DNA from: Paenibacillus silviterrae
GTDB taxonomy: Bacteria > Bacillota > Bacilli > Paenibacillales > NBRC-103111
Assembly (NCBI RefSeq): GCF_030167925.1
Contig: NZ_JASKUT010000002.1
Location: 992,001-1,056,000 of the forward strand
Length of the DNA stretch: 64,000 nt
Reading direction: 5' to 3'
A program made the translations under genes and the position numbers. Below are positions 45,254 to 53,048 of the stretch, piece by piece. The notes under the pieces are model-generated. The model was not told the origin of the DNA. It ran no database searches and worked only from the letters and a program-made list of their open reading frames with translations. The number at the start of each line of letters is the position of its first letter. The stretch's first letter is position 1.

Positions 45254-46756
45254 TTATTTTTTCGTTGTGACCGCCTTTAGCGCAGCATTATATTCCTCCA
45301 TCATTTTTGCTCCGCCTTGCTCCTGCCATTTCTTTACCGCCGCTTGGAAGCCTGCCTCATCAATACTGCCCAACATATATTTGTAGCTTGCATCCTTGAT
45401 GATCTCCTGCAGCTGCGCGCCCTTCTCGATGAATGTCTTTGACTCCAAAGGTGCGGTCGGATCGTTAATGGCAAACTTCGTAGCCTCCGATGTAAGCTGG
45501 TCCGCCTTCTCCGCAACCGGCAAGCTGTACACCTTTGGTTTAATATTGGTAATCCTGGCCAGAGTTAATCCCATATAGCCTTGAACGTCCTTCTCTAGAA
45601 GCTTGGCATCCGTGACCGGCTGCACTTTACCGTCCTTCATGTTATAGTGCGTGCCTTCTACTCCGTAAAACATCAGGTTCGCAATTTCGGGATCAAACAG
45701 CTTATCACAGAAGGCGAGGATGTGTTTCAACTCAGCCTCGTTCTTCACAGAGGACTTAGGGAACAGAATGACGGTGCCATAGCCCGGTACAGCCCAAACC
45801 CCAGGCTTGCCGTTCGGTCCCGCAATGCCGTTAACGACATCATACTGAGCTTCTTTATTCGCTTGCTGCGTCTTGGTTTGCATGGTTTGAACATCCGGCA
45901 TGGAACCGATGTAGACTGCCGATTTTCCATTGTACATCATACCCTGCTGATCCGCTTTACTCGTTACCGGGAAATCCTGGTTAATGAGCCCTTCCTTGTG
46001 AAGACGTTTCACAAAGTTCATCGTATCCACGTACTCTTTGGTCATAAACTCAGGTACCAGCTGCCCATTAACGATACCCCAATTATTCGGCGTGCCAAAC
46101 CAGGAGCTTAACGTTTTGAAGGAGCCGTAGATGAGATCGTTTCGATCAGCCAATGGAATGGCTACACCGGATTCTTTAAACTTCTTGAGCATGTTATAGA
46201 TGTCATCCGTTGTTTTCGGAGGCGTAATGCCGAGTTTGTCCGCTACATCCTTCCGATAAATAATCCCTTGCCGTGTGAGCGGCACCTCCTGATATAAAGA
46301 GTAAATCTTACCCTCAACGGCGGTATTCTTCAATACATCGGGGTTCAGCTTGCTCAGGTTCGGATAATCCTTCAAATATGGACCGATTTCCCAGAATTGC
46401 TGACCTTTTATTGCATCCTTCACATGGGTAAAAGAGGCCTGGTTGCCAAGAAACGAAATTTGAGGCAATGTGCCCGTCGCAAGCGAGGCTTGAAACTTCT
46501 CATCATAAGCGCCGCTCGGTACGAACTGAATATCCAGCTGAGTATTGGTCTTTTGTTCAAGAAGCTTCTCCAGCGTGTCCGAGGGAACCTCCGGTGTATG
46601 CAGCACTGCCATCATGCTAATCTTTACGGGTTGGTTGGCTGCGCCTCCTTCTTTGACTGCAGAGGGAGCTTTGTCACCGTTTCCGCAGCCCGCTGCGAAC
46701 ATGATTGAAGCTAATGTGATTCCGCCGATACTTTTCCATCTCTGATTTCTTTTCAT
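45254..46756 (-). CDS. Orphan solute-binding lipoprotein (LipO-like), copy 2
   Basis: This is a binding lipoprotein of 500 residues with lipobox FAAGC (Cys24). It shares long aligned stretches with the downstream paralogue (KTNTQLDIQFVPSGAYDEKF, FWEIGPYLKDYPNL, LGSIDEAGFQAAVKKWQEQG). The frame opens at 46771, but the ATG at 46756 has GGAGG 8 bases upstream and begins the signal peptide. It is the first of the two minus-strand copies. About 330 bases of non-coding DNA lie upstream, enough for a regulated promoter, though no clear boxes were found. The ligand is unknown. Confidence 0.88.
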   Translation of the reverse strand: MKRNQRWKSIGGITLASIMFAAGCGNGDKAPSAVKEGGAANQPVKISMMAVLHTPEVPSDTLEKLLEQKTNTQLDIQFVPSGAYDEKFQASLATGTLPQISFLGNQASFTHVKDAIKGQQFWEIGPYLKDYPNLSKLNPDVLKNTAVEGKIYSLYQEVPLTRQGIIYRKDVADKLGITPPKTTDDIYNMLKKFKESGVAIPLADRNDLIYGSFKTLSSWFGTPNNWGIVNGQLVPEFMTKEYVDTMNFVKRLHKEGLINQDFPVTSKADQQGMMYNGKSAVYIGSMPDVQTMQTKTQQANKEAQYDVVNGIAGPNGKPGVWAVPGYGTVILFPKSSVKNEAELKHILAFCDKLFDPEIANLMFYGVEGTHYNMKDGKVQPVTDAKLLEKDVQGYMGLTLARITNIKPKVYSLPVAEKADQLTSEATKFAINDPTAPLESKTFIEKGAQLQEIIKDASYKYMLGSIDEAGFQAAVKKWQEQGGAKMMEEYNAALKAVTTKK

Positions 46757-47164
46757 TGCTTTGACCTCCATTGAATTCGTTTAATTCGGATGCGCAAGCC
46801 TTTCTTATTTGTCTGAGAAAGCGGCTCGTCTTGCATCCCCTGCCTTTAACTCGGTTCCACATTCACATTCTACAAGCAGCCCACGCTTGGAGGATATAAT
46901 CATGTTCGCAGAACGCGTATCGATGAAACCGCCGGAGATAATCAGCAATGCAGATTTGGGATGTACGGTTTTGATTGCTATGGATATTTTATAGTCATTT
47001 CCCCCGCCATAAATGAAGATAACCTTTATCTTATGAAATGATTATCCACTTACCATGATAAATGAACAGCCTCAGAGAACAATGAAAAAAACGACCAGCC
47101 GAAACCTTGACTGGTCGTTAAAGCAGATGACGACTTGTTGGCCGTCGGTATCCCTATTAGTAGT
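46757..47164. other. Spacer upstream of the orphan binding proteins
   Basis: About 400 bases without a credible gene. The right end holds the strong terminator of the first TauD gene (47085-47119). The rest is probably the leader and promoter of the binding-protein pair, but no box pair reaches consensus. A 61-residue plus-strand frame (46809-46994) lacks a ribosome site and is rejected. Confidence 0.55.
47085..47119 (-). terminator. Terminator of the TauD/importer cluster
   Basis: On the minus strand AACGACCAG (47119-47111) pairs with CTGGTCGTT (47098-47090), followed by a run of T (47091-47085). It closes the cluster 46 bases after the stop of the first dioxygenase gene. Confidence 0.88.
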
Positions 47165-48091
47165 TCACCAAGGTCTGTCACCTACAATAGCTACACGTTC
47201 CGCTACCCTGCCGTTCGGGAAATAATCCGATGCCGCGTAATGCTGTGTCGCTCTGTTGTCCCAGAAGGCAATGGAGTTAGGCTCCCAGTGAAACCGTACC
47301 TGAAATTCCGGCAGCTGAGAATGCCGGAACAGATAGCCTAGCAGCGATTCGCTATCCTCCGGCTCCAGGCCGACAATCCGTACCGTAAAATTCGGATTGA
47401 CGTACAGTGTCTTTCTGCCCGTTTCCGGATGGGTACGAACGACCGGATGCTCCGCAGCGGGGAATTCAGCCTGACGCTGCTCCAACTCCTCAGTGGACAG
47501 CCTGACTCCGAAGACGTGGGTGAAATCATGAATGGCCGTTAAGCCGTCGATTCGCTGCTTCACATCGTCCGGAAGGTTATCATAAGCGGCGGCCATGTCC
47601 GCCCACAAAGTATCGCCGCCCAAAGGGGGAACCTCCTTCACTCGGAGAATCGCACCAAGGGCAGGCGTAAGCCTCCAGCTTACATCTGAGTGCCAATTGT
47701 TCTCATGGCCCGCTGTTTTGTCATTTTTGGCGAACCGCACGACATCCTCCGAATTGCCTTGCGGCAGGAAAGGATGGGTTTCCAGCTCACCCCACAGACG
47801 GGCAAAGTCCCTCTGCTGTTCACTTGTAATATCCTGATTCCGGAAAAAGATCACCTTCCATTCCAGCAAAGCTCGGTTTAGCTCGTGTTGAAGCTTCGGC
47901 GATACAGGCTGTCGCAGGTCAACGCCTTCAATTTCGGCGCCGATCAGCGGCCCTAAAGGCTTTACACGAAACAGCGTGTACGGCTTCTCATCCGCTCCTT
48001 CCGGCAGGCGCCGAATAATACGGGGTCCCCCCTTCAGTCCTCGATCCGGAATGCGCAGCGGACGTTCGTGATTGGTAACGGTTTCTGTCAT
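47165..48091 (-). CDS. TauD/TfdA-family Fe(II)/2-oxoglutarate dioxygenase, copy 1
   Basis: This is a cytoplasmic non-haem iron oxygenase of 308 residues that couples 2-oxoglutarate decarboxylation to substrate hydroxylation; family members release sulfite from taurine or aldehydes from alkyl sulfates. The metal triad is intact: His134 and Asp136 in NNWHSDVSW and His284 in NRATQHYAASDY. A later Arg in VAERVAIVG fits the 2-oxoglutarate carboxylate ligand. AAAGGAG lies 8 bases before the ATG. It is the last gene of the cluster, 30 bases after the binding-protein gene. The substrate is unknown. The sugar-type importer next to it suggests a sulfonated or sulfated sugar-like or other large organic substrate rather than taurine, which is inference. 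Confidence 0.92.
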   Translation of the reverse strand: MTETVTNHERPLRIPDRGLKGGPRIIRRLPEGADEKPYTLFRVKPLGPLIGAEIEGVDLRQPVSPKLQHELNRALLEWKVIFFRNQDITSEQQRDFARLWGELETHPFLPQGNSEDVVRFAKNDKTAGHENNWHSDVSWRLTPALGAILRVKEVPPLGGDTLWADMAAAYDNLPDDVKQRIDGLTAIHDFTHVFGVRLSTEELEQRQAEFPAAEHPVVRTHPETGRKTLYVNPNFTVRIVGLEPEDSESLLGYLFRHSQLPEFQVRFHWEPNSIAFWDNRATQHYAASDYFPNGRVAERVAIVGDRPW

Positions 48092-48121
48092 AGAGCATTC
48101 TCCTTTTTCATCTGAATTTAT

Positions 48122-49672
48122 TTATTTTTTAGTGCCTTGTTTCTTGTATTCGTCGCTGATTTCTTTCAGGATCTTGTCACCGCCGGCTTGACGCCACTTT
48201 TGGCCGAGCTCGGCAATTCCCTTGTCAACGTCAAGCTTGCCGTTTAGCAGGTTTACAAAGTACTGGTTATATACTTCGTTCACCGCTTTGCCGAATTCAA
48301 TCTCCGCCTCGGTCTTCTTGGTTACCAGATTCGGTACGAAATATTGGGAGGCTACCTTGACCGAATCGAATGCGCGCTCAATTCTGGGCTCCGTTTGCGG
48401 CAAGTAATTTTCGTCAATCGGCCAGGTGACGTTACCCCAAGCGAGCGGATGAGCCCAGCCGTTCCCGGCGAAGCCGTCCTTTTCCCGTTCCGCCTCAATG
48501 TAGTTGATTTTGTCTCCTTGCTTGGTGTAATGAACGCCTTCGATTCCTAATTGCAGAAGATTGCGGCCTTCTTTGGATAACAGGAAATCGATAAATTGGG
48601 CCGCCTTTTGCGGATTCTTCGACTTCTTGGTGACACCCGTAAAAAGGGCTGATTTCGAACGGGTGGCCATTCCTTGTTTGCCGTCCGGTCCGGCAGGAGG
48701 CGGCGCATAGCCGAGCTTTCCTTGCGGATTGACCTGCTGTAGGCTGCCTTCAATACGGCTTACGTGCCTGAACAAGGGTCCGTCCATGATGCCGGCTTTG
48801 CCTTGGAAAAACTTCTGTTCCTTGGCCGGACGGTCATAAACGATAAACTCGGGATCAATCAGCTTCTCCTCGTACCATTTTCTAAGCTCCTGAATTCCTT
48901 TTTTGAAGGACGGATGCTCGAAGCGCGGAATCACTTCCCCCTTTTCGTTCAGAGCATAGTCGGCATAGGGCAGACCATGTGCGTACAGAACAAAATCGAA
49001 TGCCGTCAACAGGTCTCCGGCATTAGGCTTATTGGTGATATAACCGAAGGTGTCAGCCTTGCCGTTTCCGTCCGGGTCTTTTTCCACAATGGCCTTCAGC
49101 GTGCTGTGAAACTCCTCCAACGTTTTGGGATGCGCAAGTCCCAGCTTATCGAGCCAATCCTGCCGGAACTGTACGGTGTAGTTGGATTTCTCCGCTCCGC
49201 TGACGAACGGATAGCCGTAATATTTCCCATCCACCGCCGTCCATTGCAGGCCATTGTCCAACTTGGCTTTCAACGCCGGCGTATCCTTCAGGTAGTCGTT
49301 CAGAGGAAGAAGAATGCCTTCCTTGATCCACTGGGATACCGAGGCCGAAGGGTACTGGGTGGTTACGACATCCGGAAGATCGCCGCTGGCAATCGCTACG
49401 TTGATTTTGTCATATGAAAATTCCGGTACGATTTTGACCGTCAGCTTGATGTTCAGCCTCTTGTTAATCTCCGCAATGATGCGGTCATTAGGTACCAGCG
49501 GCTTCGCCCCTTGATCCCCGGTCGTCAGATACACAAGCTCATACGGCTCATTCGGGCCGGCCGTCGTCGTTGACGCCTGGTTCTGATTCGAGCATCCGGC
49601 TGCGATGACCAAGACGGCTGTTCCTAAGCCGATCATTCGATTTCTCTGTTTCGAAAACTGCGATTTCTTCAT
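48122..49672 (-). CDS. Extracellular solute-binding lipoprotein of the TauD-linked importer
   Basis: This is a binding lipoprotein of 516 residues with lipobox IAAGC (Cys27). It belongs to the LipO-like class: NIKLTVKIVPEFSYDKINVA, ASGDLPDVVTT and a C-terminal helical section (NLLNGKLDVDKGIAELGQKW). The EF-hand-like DPDGNGKADTFG loop is common in this class. GGAGG lies 7 bases before the ATG. It follows two permease genes and precedes a dioxygenase gene, all in one direction with short gaps. It is more distant from the two orphan paralogues at 43.6-46.8 kb than they are from each other. The ligand is unknown. Confidence 0.9.
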   Translation of the reverse strand: MKKSQFSKQRNRMIGLGTAVLVIAAGCSNQNQASTTTAGPNEPYELVYLTTGDQGAKPLVPNDRIIAEINKRLNIKLTVKIVPEFSYDKINVAIASGDLPDVVTTQYPSASVSQWIKEGILLPLNDYLKDTPALKAKLDNGLQWTAVDGKYYGYPFVSGAEKSNYTVQFRQDWLDKLGLAHPKTLEEFHSTLKAIVEKDPDGNGKADTFGYITNKPNAGDLLTAFDFVLYAHGLPYADYALNEKGEVIPRFEHPSFKKGIQELRKWYEEKLIDPEFIVYDRPAKEQKFFQGKAGIMDGPLFRHVSRIEGSLQQVNPQGKLGYAPPPAGPDGKQGMATRSKSALFTGVTKKSKNPQKAAQFIDFLLSKEGRNLLQLGIEGVHYTKQGDKINYIEAEREKDGFAGNGWAHPLAWGNVTWPIDENYLPQTEPRIERAFDSVKVASQYFVPNLVTKKTEAEIEFGKAVNEVYNQYFVNLLNGKLDVDKGIAELGQKWRQAGGDKILKEISDEYKKQGTKK

Positions 49673-49711
49673 GTTTCTTCCTCCATACCGGGTTATATAT
49701 TTTTGAATGAA

Positions 49712-50578
49712 CTACTCCTTGACCCCGCCGATTAAAACACCGTTCACGAAATATTTCTGGAAAAAGGGATAGATCAGCATGACCGGAATCGTCGCCGCCA
49801 TGACCGTAGCCATCTTGATCGACGGCCCCAGCAGAAACAAGCTGTCTCCACCGCCGGAGTACGAGGACTCGTTCTCGAACAGCATGCTCCGCAAGAACAG
49901 CTGAAGCGGCCAAAGATCCTTATCGCTGATGAAAAAGATGGCATTGAAAAACTCATTCCAACGGGAGACCGCATAAAACAGCGTAATGGTGGAAATCGCC
50001 GGCATGGATAAGGGAATGACGATTTTGAAAAGAACTCCTAAATCATTGCAGCCGTCAATCCGCGCCGCGTCGATCAGACCGTCAGGCATGGAGTGGAAAA
50101 AATTTCTCATAATGATCAGGTTATACGTGTTCAATGCACTTGGAATGATTAACGCCCAAACGGAATTCATCATTCCCAGGCTTTTCACGATAAGGTATGT
50201 CGGGATGATACCTCCGCTGAACATCGTCGTAAAAACAAGGAGAAACATGATGACGCGATGCCCCTTCAAGTCAGGCCTGGACAGAGCATAGGCTGCCATC
50301 ACCGTCAGAACCATATTGAGTGCCGTACCCACGACGGTAACGAACAGAGTCACCCCGTACGATGTCCACAGCTCCTTCATGGAAAATAGGTAGGCATAGG
50401 CCTCGAGAGTTATCGACTTGGGATAAAGATGAATGCTGGCACGAAGATACTCTTCAAGCGAAATGACCGATACGACCAAGGTGTCCCAAAAGGGATAGAC
50501 CGTGACAACGGCCACTATCGCTAGAAACACGATGTTGAACGAATCGAAAAACCTTCCTGCCGCACTGGTGCGGTTCAT
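49712..50578 (-). CDS. ABC transporter permease, LplC/YtcP type
   Basis: This is a membrane permease of 288 residues with six predicted helices, the docking loop DAARIDGCNDLGVLFKIVIP and the typical C-terminus FQKYFVNGVLIGGVKE. AAGGAGG lies 7 bases before the ATG. It sits 15 bases after its LplB-type partner. As in the other importers here, no ATPase gene is present. Confidence 0.93.
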   Translation of the reverse strand: MNRTSAAGRFFDSFNIVFLAIVAVVTVYPFWDTLVVSVISLEEYLRASIHLYPKSITLEAYAYLFSMKELWTSYGVTLFVTVVGTALNMVLTVMAAYALSRPDLKGHRVIMFLLVFTTMFSGGIIPTYLIVKSLGMMNSVWALIIPSALNTYNLIIMRNFFHSMPDGLIDAARIDGCNDLGVLFKIVIPLSMPAISTITLFYAVSRWNEFFNAIFFISDKDLWPLQLFLRSMLFENESSYSGGGDSLFLLGPSIKMATVMAATIPVMLIYPFFQKYFVNGVLIGGVKE

Positions 50579-50593
50579 GGTCTTACCTCCTTG

Positions 50594-51556
50594 TCAGTAA
50601 ACACCTTGTTCTCCCAGCATTCTCGCGAGCTTATTGGCAAGCACAAGCAGGGCAAAATTGATAAAGGATTTGAACAACCCTACCGCTGCCGCAATGCTGA
50701 ATCTTCCTTCGGTTAAGCCGATGCGGTATACATAGGTGTCGATAATATCCGAGACGCTGTACACGCCGGGATGGTAAAGCACGAAGATTTGCTCGAAACC
50801 GGCCTCCATAATTCCGCCCAGCCGTAGAATGAGTACGAGTACAACCGTGCTCCGGATCATCGGTATCGTCAAATGAATCAGACGCTGCCAGCGATTCGCC
50901 CCATCGATGACCGCCGCTTCGTAAAGCTGGGGGTTGATCCCCGCCAGAGCCGCCATATAAATAATGGTGTTCCACCCGAACTCCTTCCAGATCATCGAAA
51001 ATATGAGCGTGCTGCGAAAATACGATTCATCGCTTAGAAAGCCTATCGGCTCGATCCCGGCTGCCTTCAAGAGGTTGTTGACCATTCCGTTGTCCGTAGA
51101 CAGCAAATTGATCAAAATTCCCCCCAGAATAACCCAGGAGATGAAATGCGGCAGGTAGATCACCGTTTGAACCGTTTGCTTGAACAGCTTTGCCCGAACT
51201 TCATTTAACAGGAGGGCAGCGATAAACGGTGCGGGAAACCCGAAGGTAAGCCGGTATAGGGAAATGATGATCGTATTACGAATGACCTGCCAAAACTTAT
51301 CCTGTGTAAACAAATACTCAAAATGTTTGAAGCCGGCCCAATTGCTTCCAAGGATGCCCTTCGTTATACTGAAATCCTTAAAGGCAATGACCGCTCCGTA
51401 CATGGGAATATAATGAAAAATCAAATAGTAGAGCAGCGCCGGTGCCAGCATCAAATACAGATATCGATTGAACCAAACGTATTGCAAAAGCTTATGTCTG
51501 CTGCGGACCGTCTTGCCCGGCAAGGGCCTGATTTTCACTGCAAGCTCGTGACTCAC
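50594..51556 (-). CDS. ABC transporter permease, LplB/YteP type
   Basis: This is the partner permease, with six helices, the N-terminal LMLAPALLYYLIFHYIPMYG pattern and docking loop YEAAVIDGANRWQRLIHLTIP. The open frame reaches a GTG at 51607, but that codon lies inside the 3-prime arm of a terminator hairpin that is followed by eight T, so it is an unlikely start. A GTG at 51556 (beginning VSHELAVK) has AAGGGAG upstream, although 14 bases away, and gives 320 residues, normal for the family. I prefer it with low confidence in the exact start. The gene follows the second dioxygenase gene and the leader-like element A. Confidence 0.85.
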   Translation of the reverse strand: MSHELAVKIRPLPGKTVRSRHKLLQYVWFNRYLYLMLAPALLYYLIFHYIPMYGAVIAFKDFSITKGILGSNWAGFKHFEYLFTQDKFWQVIRNTIIISLYRLTFGFPAPFIAALLLNEVRAKLFKQTVQTVIYLPHFISWVILGGILINLLSTDNGMVNNLLKAAGIEPIGFLSDESYFRSTLIFSMIWKEFGWNTIIYMAALAGINPQLYEAAVIDGANRWQRLIHLTIPMIRSTVVLVLILRLGGIMEAGFEQIFVLYHPGVYSVSDIIDTYVYRIGLTEGRFSIAAAVGLFKSFINFALLVLANKLARMLGEQGVY

Positions 51557-51594
51557 GATCTGTTTCTCAACTCCCTTGGTGTTCTTGATTCGGT

Positions 51595-51645
51595 AAAAAA
51601 AAGACACAACATCCCTACGGAATGCTGTGTCTCCGGTAATCCGGT
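51595..51645 (-). ncRNA. Candidate leader/terminator RNA element A
   Basis: Read on the minus strand it begins ACCGGATTACCGGAGAC, then forms a 10-bp hairpin (51631-51622 with 51612-51603, one G-U pair) followed by eight T (51602-51595). The CCGG-ATTA-CCGG mini-hairpin overlaps the first bases of the terminator. The same 5-prime motif precedes the second TauD gene (element B). It lies between that gene and the permease gene, so it could be a plain terminator or an attenuator. Confidence 0.6.
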
Positions 51646-51692
51646 CAACGATGAGAACGAAGTATGGATAAAGGCATGTATCCTTTGATGGT

Positions 51693-52610
51693 TTACGCCG
51701 ATTCCTCTTGCCGTGAGCCCGGCACTCTTGTTACGCTTTTCCGTCCGTCGATGCTGACCGGGACATCGCCGGCTACGGTAACACGGCGCACTACCCGATG
51801 TTGATTGCCATAATCATTGATTGCATAATGCTGGGTTGCCCGGTTATCCCAAATCACGACATCGCCTGCAGTCCAGCGCCAGCGCACCGTGTTTTCCAAT
51901 TTGGTTACGTGACTTTGCAGCACCGTGAACAGATGTGCGGAATCTTGTGAGGGAAAGCCAAGAAATTTCTTCACAAAATGACCGAGAACGAGAGTTCTTT
52001 CTCCTGTTTCCGGATGCACTCTGACTACGGGATGCTCGGTTTCATAAACCGTCGAGGCAAATACCTCTTTATGCCGTTTGAGTTCTTCAGGTGTCGCTGA
52101 CTTCCGCCCTGACGCATAGTCGTAGTCGTTTGTGTGCACTGCCCATAAATGATTGGCAAGCACCTTCAGTTGTTCGGGCAATTCCTCATAAGCCGCCGCC
52201 GTGTTTGCCCATACAGTATCTCCCCCGCTTTCCGGAACAACGACGGCCCGCAGAATGGAAGCCTTCGGATAGTCTGCGACGAAGGTAACATCCGTATGCC
52301 AGGAGTCCGCACGGCCGCCGTGGTTGGAATCAAGCTCCAACAGGTAGCCGGTGCCCTGCCTGATTGGAACAGTTGGGTGCGCCACCGGTTCCCCGAACAA
52401 GCTTGCTAACGCTTCTTGCTGCGCATCATCCAAATGATTCTGCCCGCGAAAGAATAACACCTTGTACTTCAGAAGCGCCTTGTTTAGCTCTTCCACTACA
52501 TCGGCGCCGAGATTCGCCGATAAACGAACACCTGTGACGATCGCCCCGATCTTTCCGGCAGCCGGCTGGAACCGAAGTCCGCTTTTGTTTTCCTTTACAA
52601 TTTCGCTCAT
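51693..52610 (-). CDS. TauD/TfdA-family Fe(II)/2-oxoglutarate dioxygenase, copy 2
   Basis: This is a second non-haem iron dioxygenase, of 305 residues. The metal ligands are intact: His105 and Asp107 in DSWHTDVTF and His261 in NRATQHYAINDY. Arg residues in HRVVRRVTVAG fit 2-oxoglutarate binding. It differs from copy 1 in loops and at both ends, so they may act on different substrates or in sequence. GGGAGG lies 8 bases before the ATG. It is the first gene of the cluster and is preceded by a good promoter (52771-52799) and a terminator-bearing leader (element B). Confidence 0.92.
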   Translation of the reverse strand: MSEIVKENKSGLRFQPAAGKIGAIVTGVRLSANLGADVVEELNKALLKYKVLFFRGQNHLDDAQQEALASLFGEPVAHPTVPIRQGTGYLLELDSNHGGRADSWHTDVTFVADYPKASILRAVVVPESGGDTVWANTAAAYEELPEQLKVLANHLWAVHTNDYDYASGRKSATPEELKRHKEVFASTVYETEHPVVRVHPETGERTLVLGHFVKKFLGFPSQDSAHLFTVLQSHVTKLENTVRWRWTAGDVVIWDNRATQHYAINDYGNQHRVVRRVTVAGDVPVSIDGRKSVTRVPGSRQEESA

Positions 52611-52682
52611 GTTTTTTCCTCCCTAATGGATAAGTATTGCAAATGGCTGTATCTCGCATGATACCTTGTCGGGCCCCCAACG

Positions 52683-52733
52683 AAAAAAGGAGACGCAACA
52701 CTTAGTTAAAAGTGCGGTCTCCGGTTGTCCGGT
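52683..52733 (-). ncRNA. Candidate leader/attenuator RNA element B
   Basis: On the minus strand it reads ACCGGACAACCGGAGAC, followed by a terminator hairpin (GGAGAC 52722-52717 with GTCTCC 52694-52689, plus an inner ACTT/AAGT stem) and six T (52688-52683). It lies between a sigma-A promoter and the ATG of the second dioxygenase gene, so a terminated transcript would be only about 80 bases long. A near copy of the 5-prime half occurs as element A. No riboswitch class that I know fits. Confidence 0.65.
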
Positions 52734-52770
52734 AGATAATATATAATTCCGATATGTTTACTGCACTTTG

Positions 52771-52799
52771 ATAATAACATGTAGGCAGTTACCCGTCAA
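52771..52799 (-). promoter_or_regulatory. Promoter of the TauD/importer cluster
   Basis: On the minus strand TTGACG (52794-52799), exactly 17 bases, and TATTAT (52771-52776). The predicted start near 52764 gives a leader of about 150 bases that contains element B. Confidence 0.7.
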
Positions 52800-53048
52800 C
52801 CACCTTTTTCCAATGATTTTATGACACCTGGGTGGGTTAAAGTGCAATTCCCTATCTTTTTATTATGAGCAAATGTCCATACTTGAGCAGATGATTCTAA
52901 AAATTACTTCGTGGAATATAATTACATCGATATCAAACAGACCGACATTTTATTCAAAACGGTCGATTCTGGAAGCTAATAGAGAGCAAAGGAAAGGAGG
53001 AATCAGACGCAATAAAAGCAAAAAATGATTTACTGGGAGGTTTTATTG

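Larger units (their letters stand above)
52611..53048. other. Divergent regulatory region
   Basis: About 440 bases lie between the TauD cluster (minus) and a secreted-protein gene (plus). Seen here: the TauD ribosome site, element B, the cluster promoter, and on the plus strand a TATAAT near 52917-52922 without a good -35. A strong AAAGGAGG near 52994-53001 has no start codon at proper distance. Confidence 0.6.

Noticed and set aside
46809..46994. 61-residue plus-strand frame before the binding proteins
   Set aside because: It has no ribosome site and no domain and overlaps the start region of the minus-strand binding-protein gene's leader.
52763..52769. AAAGTGC as an antiterminator strand for element B
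   Set aside because: It would pair well with GCACTTT in the terminator, but it lies largely upstream of the predicted transcript start.
52611..52770. SAM (S-box) riboswitch or T-box upstream of the TauD gene
   Set aside because: A sulfur-type leader was considered, but neither the S-box core nor the T-box sequence is present and the leader is too short for either.
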